From: Gracilaria gracilis
Lineage: Eukaryota; Rhodophyta; Florideophyceae; Gracilariales; Gracilariaceae
Assembly: GCA_030374805.1 (NCBI GenBank)
Contig: JARGSG010000231.1
Span: 248,001-312,000, forward strand
Length of the DNA: 64,000 bases
Direction of reading: 5' to 3'
Shown here: positions 8,756 through 17,388 of the stretch, one piece after another
How the letters are laid out: each line of letters starts with the position of its first letter
How positions within the stretch are numbered: position 1 is the first letter of the stretch
Made by a program: the position numbers and the translations under genes
Notes under the pieces: generated by a model
Seen by the model: only the letters and a program-made list of their open reading frames with translations
The model's database searches: none
Told to the model about the DNA's origin: nothing

Positions 8756-10819
8756 ATGGACGACGCTGGCCTTCGACGTCGCCGCGGCCAGCCCGATGAC
8801 GCTGATGCGCGAGCCGCCGCGCCGGCTGTTCCCGCCGCTTCCGCCGCCAAGAGCGCGGTGGATAGTGGCGTTGATTACTCTGATTTGCCACCGGCTACTA
8901 TGGCCGCTGCTTTCTATACCTCCAAGGGGATCGAACTGCTCAATTTTGCCAAGCGAAAGGTTGAACAACATGGTGTTAGCACGCGCTTGGTTGCACCCAA
9001 TTCCGAGTACAATGTGTTGCTCATGAACTTGCCGTATGCCAATATGCTTTCCACTGCAGAGGAGCTTGGCTTGAGGAAGCGTGATCTCGAGGGTAACATT
9101 CGAACATTCCGTGCTGCCGATGTCGATGTGTTTGTATCTTCCGTAGATACTTCCATGCTCTTCTCGCAGAGCGAACAGTTGTTGTGTCTTGAGTATCGCC
9201 TCGATCGAATCAAGCCCGATTCTAACTTTGATGATGTGTTAGGCAACGAGAGTATCCTAGAGTGGTGCAAGCGTCAACATTATCTTAATGATGTGTTCCC
9301 CCTTCATGACCCTATTGCTGCCACTCAAATCATGTCCGAGCTTTCGTTTGGAAATCCTCTGTACGATGTGGGTGGCATTTCCAAACTGCAGGACTACTTT
9401 GGAGACAAGGTCGCCCTATATTTCTGCTTCCTTGTGTTCTATACCAAGATGCTTGTTACATGTGCAATCGCGGGTGGCACTGCTTCGATGCTCTCGTACT
9501 TGTTTCCTTCTCGCTCTTCGGTTCTTCTTTTCTTGTACAGTATCTTTTCCACGTTGTGGGCAGCTCTTCTCACAAGTTTATGGAAGCGTAAGAATGTTGA
9601 GATTGTGTATATGTGGACTTCTCTCATCATGGGTGATTCTTCGGATATGTCTCTCATGTCCATGACGAAGAAGGAGGACCTACGTCGCAAGTTTTTCGGC
9701 GTTGAGGTCAGTCATCGTATCACTGGTGAGAAAATTGTCGTATTTCCCAAGCGACAGAGACTGATGCGTCTGGCTGTGTCCTTTGTTGTCGTTCTGATTT
9801 CCCTCTTCGTGTCCATTCGCCTCATGATGGCTGGACTTGACTTTGAAGATGTCATGAACAACTGGCTTGAAACCAAAGCTGATTTGTACAAGTGGTCTTC
9901 TCCCGTCTTTATGAAAACGATCGTTCTCAAGAATGTTCCGCTTGTTGTTTATCTTGCCTGTCTCAATATCTTGAACATGGCTTACAACATTATTGCGAAG
10001 AAGCTCACTGAGAACGAAAACCACAAATACAATTCCGAGCATGAGAACAGCTTGGTACTTAAGCTTGTGTTGTTCCAGTTCTTGAACATGAACATGGCCT
10101 ACTTGTACGTGGCCTTTGTACGACGCGATTACGAGCGCCTTGCTTCCTCTATTCGCTCTGTTCTTTTGGTGGAACTTGTCATCGGAAATATCAAAGAGAC
10201 TGTCATTCCCATCTTTCTCGCCCGTCGTCGAAGACAGGCCAAGCTTGATGACGCTCTGAAGAAGAAGAAGGAACAAAACCCAGATCTTGACGAATCGGAA
10301 TGTTTCGTTAAGCCTTCTGACCTTGACCCTATATCCACGCAGCTCGAAATGGAACCTGACAGTGGCGTTTTCGAAGACTACTTTGAATTGGTGCGCCAGT
10401 TCTCCCAAATTACTCTCTTTGCGGCTGCGTTTCCTCTGGGTGCCTTACTGGCTGCGATCAACAACTTCATCGAGGTCTACACCGATACGTACAAGCTGAT
10501 CTACATGACCCGGCGTTCTTCACCTCGCCGTGCGCTCGACATTGGTGCTTGGGTCCGGGCGTTTGAGTTCATTTCGGTGGTGTCCATTATGACTAATCTT
10601 GGCATCATTACGGTTACCGGTGAACATGCACATGCCGTGGTTGGGAAGGGTATCCCCAAAACAGAAGAATACTTCTGGATGATTGCTATTGAGCATGTTC
10701 TGTTAGTTGTTCGAGTTGGACTGATGACCATGTATGAGGGCATCCCTTCATGGGTTCGCGACCAACGTGCCAAAGAGCGATATCTCGCTTCCAAGAAATC
10801 CAGGTCTCAAACGTCTTGA
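8756..10819 (+). CDS. anoctamin / TMEM16 family membrane protein
   Basis: A 687-residue multi-pass membrane protein of the anoctamin family (calcium-activated chloride channels and phospholipid scramblases; Ist2 in yeast). Diagnostic stretches are the first membrane block DYFGDKVALYFCFLVFYTKM, the conserved FEDYFELVRQFSQITLFAAAFPLG, and the following DTYKL..RR.SPRRALDIGAW. The C-terminus has the typical EHVLLVVRVGLM segment followed by a basic tail. Several hydrophobic segments are visible between. Start: the ATG at 8756 (MDDAGLRRRRG) is the first clear one; an ATG at 8900 (MAAAFYTSKG) is possible. The two Glu/Asp-rich calcium-site helices look partly conserved, but I cannot tell whether it is a channel, a scramblase or an ER-plasma membrane tether. 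Confidence 0.9.
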   Translation: MDDAGLRRRRGQPDDADARAAAPAVPAASAAKSAVDSGVDYSDLPPATMAAAFYTSKGIELLNFAKRKVEQHGVSTRLVAPNSEYNVLLMNLPYANMLSTAEELGLRKRDLEGNIRTFRAADVDVFVSSVDTSMLFSQSEQLLCLEYRLDRIKPDSNFDDVLGNESILEWCKRQHYLNDVFPLHDPIAATQIMSELSFGNPLYDVGGISKLQDYFGDKVALYFCFLVFYTKMLVTCAIAGGTASMLSYLFPSRSSVLLFLYSIFSTLWAALLTSLWKRKNVEIVYMWTSLIMGDSSDMSLMSMTKKEDLRRKFFGVEVSHRITGEKIVVFPKRQRLMRLAVSFVVVLISLFVSIRLMMAGLDFEDVMNNWLETKADLYKWSSPVFMKTIVLKNVPLVVYLACLNILNMAYNIIAKKLTENENHKYNSEHENSLVLKLVLFQFLNMNMAYLYVAFVRRDYERLASSIRSVLLVELVIGNIKETVIPIFLARRRRQAKLDDALKKKKEQNPDLDESECFVKPSDLDPISTQLEMEPDSGVFEDYFELVRQFSQITLFAAAFPLGALLAAINNFIEVYTDTYKLIYMTRRSSPRRALDIGAWVRAFEFISVVSIMTNLGIITVTGEHAHAVVGKGIPKTEEYFWMIAIEHVLLVVRVGLMTMYEGIPSWVRDQRAKERYLASKKSRSQTS

Positions 10820-12590
10820 GCTACTTGAGCTTTGTTTTTACCTCAGTTTTCCTTGCGCGCTTCATCATCCCCTGAAATTGTGTACCCTATGCCCATATAC
10901 CTGTCCCTTGTTGTTGGCCGTTCTCCGTAGGCTGCTGTGCTTTTATGCCGCCATTAAAACCGCGTGGTAGCAACATGTGATTTTATTACCGCACCTGTCT
11001 CCAAGGATTTGCAGCTAACTCGTTTACTCTTCTGTTTCTTAAGTACCGATGGGTAACTTATTGTTGCGTTGCGCGCGATGCGTTTCGCCTTCTCATTGTA
11101 TCACATTGTAGAATTCATAGGTTCGCATGTCCATGGTTCGCATGTCCATCCGATGCAAATAAAAGCTTCAACACTCTATCCGTCTGTCTCATTTGCGAGT
11201 GAGCCAAGTCATGTTAGAAGGTCAACACCTTATCAGATCACTTGATTACAATTTTAACTGCACTTCGGCCTTGCGTTCCGCGAAGAGATGGCAACAATCT
11301 TCTCGAATACCTCCATGAGAATCAAGGTACGTCTTAATCGCAATATTGTTTGACCAATCTCAAACCAGTCTTTCCAAATCAAATCGGACTGGGAAAAGTG
11401 ACAGCGTGTGTTCAACGAATAGCTTTGATAGCGCGACGTCAGCTCCTCGCTAGATTTCAAGCTTGTTCACCTTTTCGGACACCCCCAAGGTATCGATCGC
11501 GATCCATTAACCACCTCTAAACAGCTGGCAATACCAGAGTAGCCACTAGGCACTCACAGAGCTTGTCGAGCAAGGCTATGAACAAAGTCATTGTGATGCA
11601 CACGCAGAATCTTAAGTCTAATAGTATCGCTATAAAACAAGCTTTCCCCACTTCTCTCTCTCTTCTCTCTATTATGGATATTAGAACAACCGAACTAGAG
11701 AAAGAAAACAGATAATTGCCTTTAGATTGTATGATTAGAGCATGTGGGCTCTAAAGGAATACAAACTGAAGGAGTACCAATGGGAGACAGGAATGAGCTC
11801 CAATACCATACAACTCTCGGGCTTAATTCGTTGTTCTTGAACTTTGAGCACTCCTCTCATCGCTTTTGATAGCTGTATTGCCACTAAAGATGAACGTTAA
11901 TCTTTCTCCGTCTTCTTTCTGTTTAGAAGACACGGAGGCTTATTCTTCGAGTCACGTGGTGCTTGCTCAGAATGTTTCTCATCTCCCCCTCCGCATCCTC
12001 TCGTTCTCACATTGATTCCTCCCTTCCTAGTGTATAAATTGACCGACAACAGTAATTCTTCTGAAATCCTTCAATCAGCTGAAGGGCTTTTCTTCGGGGA
12101 TATTAGAAGTATGAGTACCATCAGGAATCTGAACTACCGTGGGTACCCTGTACCTACCTCTCAAAAGATAATTTCAGGTCTACCGCGACTAAACTGCTTC
12201 TTTAGCGTGGTCCGCTATTCCGTTCAACAAGATGACGAAGTAACAGCTTGTTACCGGGCGCAACCTGTTACATTCTTGGCGCATCATTCCGATATGATAT
12301 CTGATTAGCTTCGTGGTATTTTGATTCAGTATGATTAGAAAGGAACCACAGAAGTTCTTGGATTTCCTTACGAGAGAAAACTTATCTAGAAGCTCTACTG
12401 CGGTCAAGTAATAAAGGACTGCTGCCCACAGTTAAGAAGAAGAAGAGGATTTAGTACTACTTGTTCTACAATTGTACCAAAGCATTCAAAGCGTCTCAAC
12501 TACTTCTACCAACAGTTTAACTGCTACGGAAGTAGGCTTCGCGGCGGTTTGGTTAATCAATTCTTTCTCTCTCTCTCTCATTTATAGGCA
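10820..12590. other. intergenic region with poly(A) signal and short duplications
   Basis: No gene seen. A 15-base direct duplication (GGTTCGCATGTCCAT at 11120-11134 and 11135-11149) is followed at once by an AATAAA hexamer near 11158, about 340 bases after the anoctamin stop. CT-rich stretches occur near 11655-11675 and 12565-12582. Short frames at 11254-11460 and 12012-12407 show no protein-like features. Confidence 0.5.
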
Positions 12591-12598
12591 CATCTAGC

Positions 12599-13392
12599 TT
12601 AATTACAACTAAATGTAGTGCGTTTCTGGTTAAAGAAGCGCTCTCTCACTAGGAAGGCCAGTACTTTCTCAGGCCATTTTCGGATGATATCAGCAACAAC
12701 AAGATTCCGGCGTTCACGAAGCGGCGGTAGACAAAGACGCCTACTGAGCGTTCTTTTTGGACATCTCAGTACATAATGTTCAACATCATTTAGAACTCCA
12801 GGACGGCAGTCGCACACTAACCTCTTTCCAAACAAATGCGTTCCAAATGGGTGTAGCCATGGAGAATGTCCGACAAACAACTGCGAAAGAACCACCTCTG
12901 CTTCTCTCTGTGACACTGAATATTGTAGTTCCTCCGGTATAGATCGTATCAAAGGATCTCGCTTGTGTTTTGTTGACACTCTTCGTCGTACTTTGGAGAA
13001 GTCAATAGGAACTTCCAACTGTTCTGCAATCGGTGAATCAAGAGCTTGCTTTGCAAGACTAGCGACCAAGTCATTTCGCGTTAATTCGCAATGACTGGGA
13101 ACTCAAACCACGTCCACCTCATTAAACTCTGCTATCTCGCACATAACCTCTGACAATTGTTGTACATAAAAAGATTGATTGCGTACAGGAGAATATAGAT
13201 TCTCCAGCACACTCCGCGAATCAGTTACGAACCAGACTCTACCTCTCCAACCCGCTTGAATTCTTTCCAGCACACAACGTACAGCGTACGTTAACGCTTT
13301 CGCTTCAGAGATGAACGAAGATACTCAATTCTTTCACTTTAGCTGTTAGCGTTAAACTACATGTTACGACTACAGATGAACCCCACCACGTT
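12599..13392 (-). pseudogene. non-LTR retrotransposon relic: RNase H and 3'-terminal region
   Basis: The minus strand encodes, in order, an RNase H C-terminal half (EAKALTYAV, then VWFVTDSRSVLENL, then VPSHCELTRNDLVASLA) and the post-RNase H region usual in LINE polyproteins (QLFVGHSPWLHPFG, CDC...DVEHYVLRCPKR). It is broken: a TGA at 13103-13105 stands where the family has the Trp of WVPSH, other stops and an apparent frameshift lie upstream near 13300-13380, and no reverse transcriptase precedes it. The open part 12599-13105 is therefore a remnant, not a gene. The element was inserted on the minus strand and its 3' end is near 12590, next to a CT-rich tract. Confidence 0.8.
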
Positions 13393-13935
13393 CTATGCCA
13401 CAGATACCCAAATTCCATCACGCTCCAAGGGCTTCTTCACCTCACCGTAAACCTTGTTGCAGTCTTCGGGACTCGCGAACGATACCGTGGCTGATGGCAT
13501 GTCGCTACCAGCACAACGCCCCTGCATAGACATGCCAACCACCGGAGCTCCTTCCACCTTCACCATGCCCAAAATCTCTGATCTCGTAAAACGGTGGCGA
13601 GGGATCCGCTGAAGCCGCAGCTTCTTCGATCCCTTCGTCACACCACCGTTCACTCCAAGTTCTCGTTCCCCTTTTCTTCTTGGGGAGCCCCGTGGGGAAG
13701 GGCTACGCCTTCGGATCGGCTGGTCTGTCGACCTGAAGTCGAAATGCGCTGGTAGATCCTCAGCAGCCGACGGAACTTGCTGCGGAGCATCGTTCCTCGT
13801 CAACCAGTCGGCGTACCGGACAGCCTTATAGCCCATGTTAAGAGCGAAAGAAACCATCACCTGCAGACTCAAGAATAAGTCCGGCATGAAAACATCGCCG
13901 ACTCTGTCAACAAAGATGCAGTTTTCGTAGTCCAT
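13393..13935 (-). CDS. small ORF, possibly ORF1 (gag-like) of the adjacent retrotransposon
   Basis: A 180-residue frame starts at an ATG (MDYENCIFVD) and ends directly before the RNase H relic. The middle is basic and Ser/Pro/Arg-rich (RRRSPSPRGSPRRKG), and the C-terminus (ATVSFASPEDCNKVYGE...LERDGIWVSVA) resembles the last strands of an RRM-like fold, as found in some LINE ORF1 proteins. Position and character suggest ORF1 of the same element with the reverse transcriptase deleted in between. The frame extends upstream to 14190 through Ser/Leu low complexity without an ATG support, which I exclude. It could instead be an unrelated host gene. Confidence 0.45.
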   Translation of the reverse strand: MDYENCIFVDRVGDVFMPDLFLSLQVMVSFALNMGYKAVRYADWLTRNDAPQQVPSAAEDLPAHFDFRSTDQPIRRRSPSPRGSPRRKGERELGVNGGVTKGSKKLRLQRIPRHRFTRSEILGMVKVEGAPVVGMSMQGRCAGSDMPSATVSFASPEDCNKVYGEVKKPLERDGIWVSVA

Positions 13936-15220
13936 TGCAGTTGAGGAGTGAGATTGAGCTATGCGTGGGGTGGGTGAGGGGCAGGGGGGGTAGGGGGTAG
14001 AATGGGAGTGAGAGGAAGAGAAAGAAGATGGATGCAGGGAATGACTATCTGTGTGGAGGGTGGGGATGAATACTAGATGGAAGACCAAAGAACCACAGTA
14101 GGAGAGTGAGCTTGAGCGAGAGAACGAAAGAGAGAGAGCAAGAGAGAGCGAGCGCGAGTTTGAAGAACAGGGTAGTTGCCGATTCAGCAATGTAAGTGGT
14201 GAAGAAGATAGATGGGAAGCTGCAACGGATAAATTAGAGCTGGGACTTGAGTAGTGTTTCCAGGTCCCCTCTCAGAGAGATTCAGAGTGTCAGTCCTTGT
14301 TAAAAGCAAAGTAAAAACGAGTTGCCAGACCAAATAGGTTGAACGTGCCTCGAACACAGACGATTGCTCGACAGACTGTGTCCGAATTGCAACATTCATG
14401 TGGTCCGTGTCCCAAGTAATGACGAGGCCGAACGTGACATTCCAAACAAGAGAGTATACATGAAGCACTGGATGGCGACATTCAAATTGTCGAAAACGAA
14501 GGGAACACGGCGAGCTAGTTCCGCTTTCTGAAGCCCTCTCAATTGATGGGCACAAAGGTTTTTGATTACCAGAATGAGAGAGACATTGAACTACTTGAAC
14601 CAAATAACGAGGACGTCATATTGTATTGAGCGTATTGCGGCTTATCCTCTCCTCGGTCTCTTAGAATCGCAATACCTCTTGTGCAGTCTAGTCTGTTGGT
14701 ACAAACTGTTTCTGTGAAGTTGCGAGCTTCTTGCTCAAAATTGCATTCGTTCTCTTACTTCGTCCACATGTCACGTTCCGTGATCCTATGCCAGGGTAAG
14801 TTACAAGAACCTGGGAATTGACATGTGGAAGACAGTACTCAGGGAATATCGGCGCCGTGAATACCTAAGCGCAATTCACTACGGAGTTGATCGGGTTGGG
14901 AATGATGAAACATTGAAATAGAAGACGAAATTGAGGAAGGTCGGGATCCGAAAGTGTACTCGAGAGAAGAGTAATCGTGGAGTTACTGATACTGGTGTCT
15001 GTCTGTCTCACAGACTTGCTCATCCACGTCTGCGACTGCAAACATATTGGTCCGGACCGTGGAACGAGGTGGCAAGAGGATAAAACCCGGCCGTATGCCG
15101 GACCAGCTCGTGGTTTCCTGCTGTGGTTTGCTGCTCCGATTGGCAACTGTAGGGTAGGCGGCAGTGGGCGCCTCCTGCGCGACGACAACGCCATTCCGAG
15201 CACACTCGTCGCGGCGAGAT
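13936..15220. other. intergenic region
   Basis: A purine-rich low-complexity tract (GA repeats) lies at about 14100-14165. Frames at 14184-14603 and 14865-15230 on the minus strand have no recognisable domains. The right part probably holds the promoter of the DUF92 gene. Nothing else is seen. Confidence 0.4.
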
Positions 15221-16273
15221 ATGGCCCCACGGCGCGTAGGCGGAAAAGAGAGCTCGCTCATAAAACCCAAAACACGTCGCGCCATTTCGCTACCTACGGT
15301 GTACTACCTTCAGCGGCAACAGTCGAACTTGGCGTCGACCGCCATGCATCGCCGCCACTACTCGCGTGCTGCCTTCTGCATCACGCCGCTACCACCGCGG
15401 CTACGACGACGTCGTGCCCAAATTCGTCTTCAAAGACCGCTGCCCAAGGCGCCTCCTCTCCGGCGTGTGTCGCCAACAAGCAATTTGCAGGTGGTTACTG
15501 CTTTGAAAACGTCTTCCATTGCTCAAGCGCTTACTTTCAACTCGTGTTTACTGGTGAGTGCGAACCTTTTACACCAAAATGTGCTCACCCAAACTGGGCT
15601 GTATCACGCGTTTGTTCTCGGCGTGATCTTGTGGTCCTGTTTGTCATGGCCTGGATTTTCTTTATGTTTCGCATTTCTCATACTTGGGTCGGGGGTCACC
15701 CGCATTGGACGTCAGAAGAAAGAGGCACTGGGTATTGCGGAGAAACGAGGGGGTGCACGAGGGCCAGAGAATCTTTGGGGCGCGGCTGCGGTGTCTGCGA
15801 TCTGCGCCCTTGGCGTTGCGTTTGTTCCCTTCCTCTCTCGGGGGTGGGGTGATGCGGTACGTGAAATGCTCACTTCTGCGTTGTTGATTGGATACACTTC
15901 ATCACTGGCCACCAAGTTTGCCGATACCACTTCGAGCGAGATTGGAAAGGCGTATGGAAGCGCTACATATCTAATTACGTCGTTACAACGCGTTCCGCGC
16001 GGAACGGAGGGTGCGGTAAGCGTTGAAGGTACTCTAGCCGGTATCATAGCTGCATCCCTGGCATCAATATACGCATTGTTCGTAGGTTTGATATTCAGTC
16101 CTATACACGTGATAATTTGTGTTGCTGCTTCATTTATTGCTACAACAGCGGAAAGCTTTATCGGTGCTACCATACAAGAACGATTTGGATGGTCGAATGA
16201 ATTTGTTAACTTTGTGAACACTCTCATTGGAGCTATTGTTGCGATGGGGTTGTATGTTGTGTTTAGCTTATGA
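15221..16273 (+). CDS. DUF92 / VTE6-like integral membrane protein
   Basis: The product (350 residues from the ATG at 15221, or 309 from the ATG at 15344) is a DUF92 protein. Signatures are the aspartate motif TKFADTTSSEIGKAYG, the RVPRGTEGAVSVEGT motif and the C-terminal NEFVNFVNTLIGA, with about six hydrophobic segments. In plants and cyanobacteria this family includes VTE6, a phytyl-phosphate kinase feeding tocopherol and phylloquinone synthesis in the plastid envelope; animals have the related TMEM19. The N-terminus is basic and Ser/Arg/Pro-rich without acidic residues after 15344 (MHRRHYSRAAFCITPLPPRL), as in an organelle presequence. Function as VTE6 is inferred from family and presequence. 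It converges with PEN-2, stops 20 bases apart. Confidence 0.85.
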   Translation: MAPRRVGGKESSLIKPKTRRAISLPTVYYLQRQQSNLASTAMHRRHYSRAAFCITPLPPRLRRRRAQIRLQRPLPKAPPLRRVSPTSNLQVVTALKTSSIAQALTFNSCLLVSANLLHQNVLTQTGLYHAFVLGVILWSCLSWPGFSLCFAFLILGSGVTRIGRQKKEALGIAEKRGGARGPENLWGAAAVSAICALGVAFVPFLSRGWGDAVREMLTSALLIGYTSSLATKFADTTSSEIGKAYGSATYLITSLQRVPRGTEGAVSVEGTLAGIIAASLASIYALFVGLIFSPIHVIICVAASFIATTAESFIGATIQERFGWSNEFVNFVNTLIGAIVAMGLYVVFSL

Positions 16274-16293
16274 GGTACAGGGCGGTTGAGCGG

Positions 16294-16964
16294 TTAGATT
16301 CCTGACGGACTTGTTCCGTTGAAATTGACGATGTTTATGGTTGAAAATGTGTTGGACTTCACTTGGAACACGATGAACCATGTTACGAATACCACCGTGT
16401 ATATCACGAACCAGAAGCGAGCGCCGCGATAATCTGGGTCTCAATCAAATATATTACGGTTAGTATCACGCGGGGCGTAGTGTTCACGTTGACAGTGATA
16501 ACCTCCTGCGAACATAACTTACATTGTTTTATACGCTCATTCCCATTGTCGTCCTTATGTTCCTTCCGAAAGTAAATCAACGCAACCAACCAAACAAGCG
16601 GTAAAGCAAAAAAGCCAACAATATACATGCGTCTAGCACTGTTCTCCAACTGTTCGGTCCGCAATCTCTCTTCCTCTTCTTTTCGCCTTTGTCGCTCAAT
16701 CGCTTTCTGTTTGCGTCGTTGCTCGCGACTCTGGGAGTTGGGTTGGTTTTTGCGACTCCATTTCTCGGCCTTCGCTTGCGCAGAGGGATCGGTTGGAGGC
16801 AAATGAGTAGCTCCAACACGCTCCCAAGGCGCCACGCCCCTGGCCTGCGGCGCTTGTGAAGGCGGGTCGTTGGTTGGCGCCTGTGTCATTGAAGAAGGTG
16901 CTGTTTCCGCCTGCTCTTCTTGCCCGCGTGTATTAATTTGTTGCTCCTCTTGTTGCGAAGGCAT
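16294..16964 (-). CDS. gamma-secretase subunit PEN-2, two exons
   Basis: Complement of join(16294..16433,16523..16964), 193 residues. PEN-2 is the small subunit that completes gamma-secretase with presenilin, nicastrin and APH-1. Exon 1 carries an 110-residue hydrophilic, Gln/Glu/Lys-rich N-terminus not present in animal PEN-2, then the family's first hydrophobic block (RRMYIVGFFALPLVWLVALI). Splicing at 16522/16434 continues the frame into RGARFWFVIYTVVFVTWFIV, the second membrane segment, and ends in NFNGTSPSGI, matching the conserved C-terminal region of PEN-2. Without splicing the frame drifts into unrelated sequence and stops at 16404. The gene is head-to-head with TPLATE and tail-to-tail with DUF92. 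Topology and match make the call strong; expression is not shown. Confidence 0.85.
16434..16522 (-). other. spliceosomal intron in the PEN-2 gene
   Basis: An 89-base intron in phase 1. It begins with GTAAGT (minus strand, from 16522), has a TACTAAC branch sequence at 16459-16465 about 26 bases from the acceptor, and ends in GACCCAG at 16434. Removing it joins IKQ to YYRGARFW and restores the PEN-2 alignment. It is the only intron I can define in this window, and its signals are as strict as those of intron-poor yeasts and algae. Confidence 0.85.
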
Positions 16965-17388
16965 TTGGAGCGGCGTTACAGCGTGTTCTTCGCTTTGTCG
17001 TTCTCGCCGAATCTATCTCTCACTCCGCGTCACTGGGCATTACTCCGCGCTTGCTGCTCTCGATTGTACGACACCGGCGGCGTGCGACTAAACAGTTCGG
17101 GAGGGCCGGTGAGACACTCGCGCCGCCAGCAGAGGAGCGAACGAGTAGCAGCAGGTGGCGGCAATACGAGTCTGCCTCATGATATGCGACTGTTGATTGC
17201 GTTGTACGGCGTGTGGCCCGTGAGTCAGCGCAGCGCTAATTCCAAAAATGTCATTTCGCTGCTCTCCCGATTGCTCTTCAGGTGCGCACGAACAGCGAGC
17301 GTTGCTGGCGACGTTGTCGTCAGAACGGTTTCGCGCCTCTCGCATCCGTCGCTGCGTTGCGCTGGCGCGCGCGTTGTGCGGTGCGGCT
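16965..17388. promoter_or_regulatory. bidirectional promoter region, PEN-2 / TPLATE
   Basis: A 424-base gap lies between two divergent ATG codons. It is locally GC-rich. The TPLATE frame stays open upstream to 17248, but only from a non-ATG codon. No other feature is seen. Confidence 0.45.

Noticed and set aside
13936-14190. N-terminal extension of the ORF1-like frame
   Set aside because: Ser/Leu low complexity derived from a GA/CT tract; the ATG at 13935 gives a plausible start.
16404-16433. Unspliced end of the PEN-2 frame
   Set aside because: Residues after KQ in the unspliced frame come from intron sequence; the spliced form matches the family.
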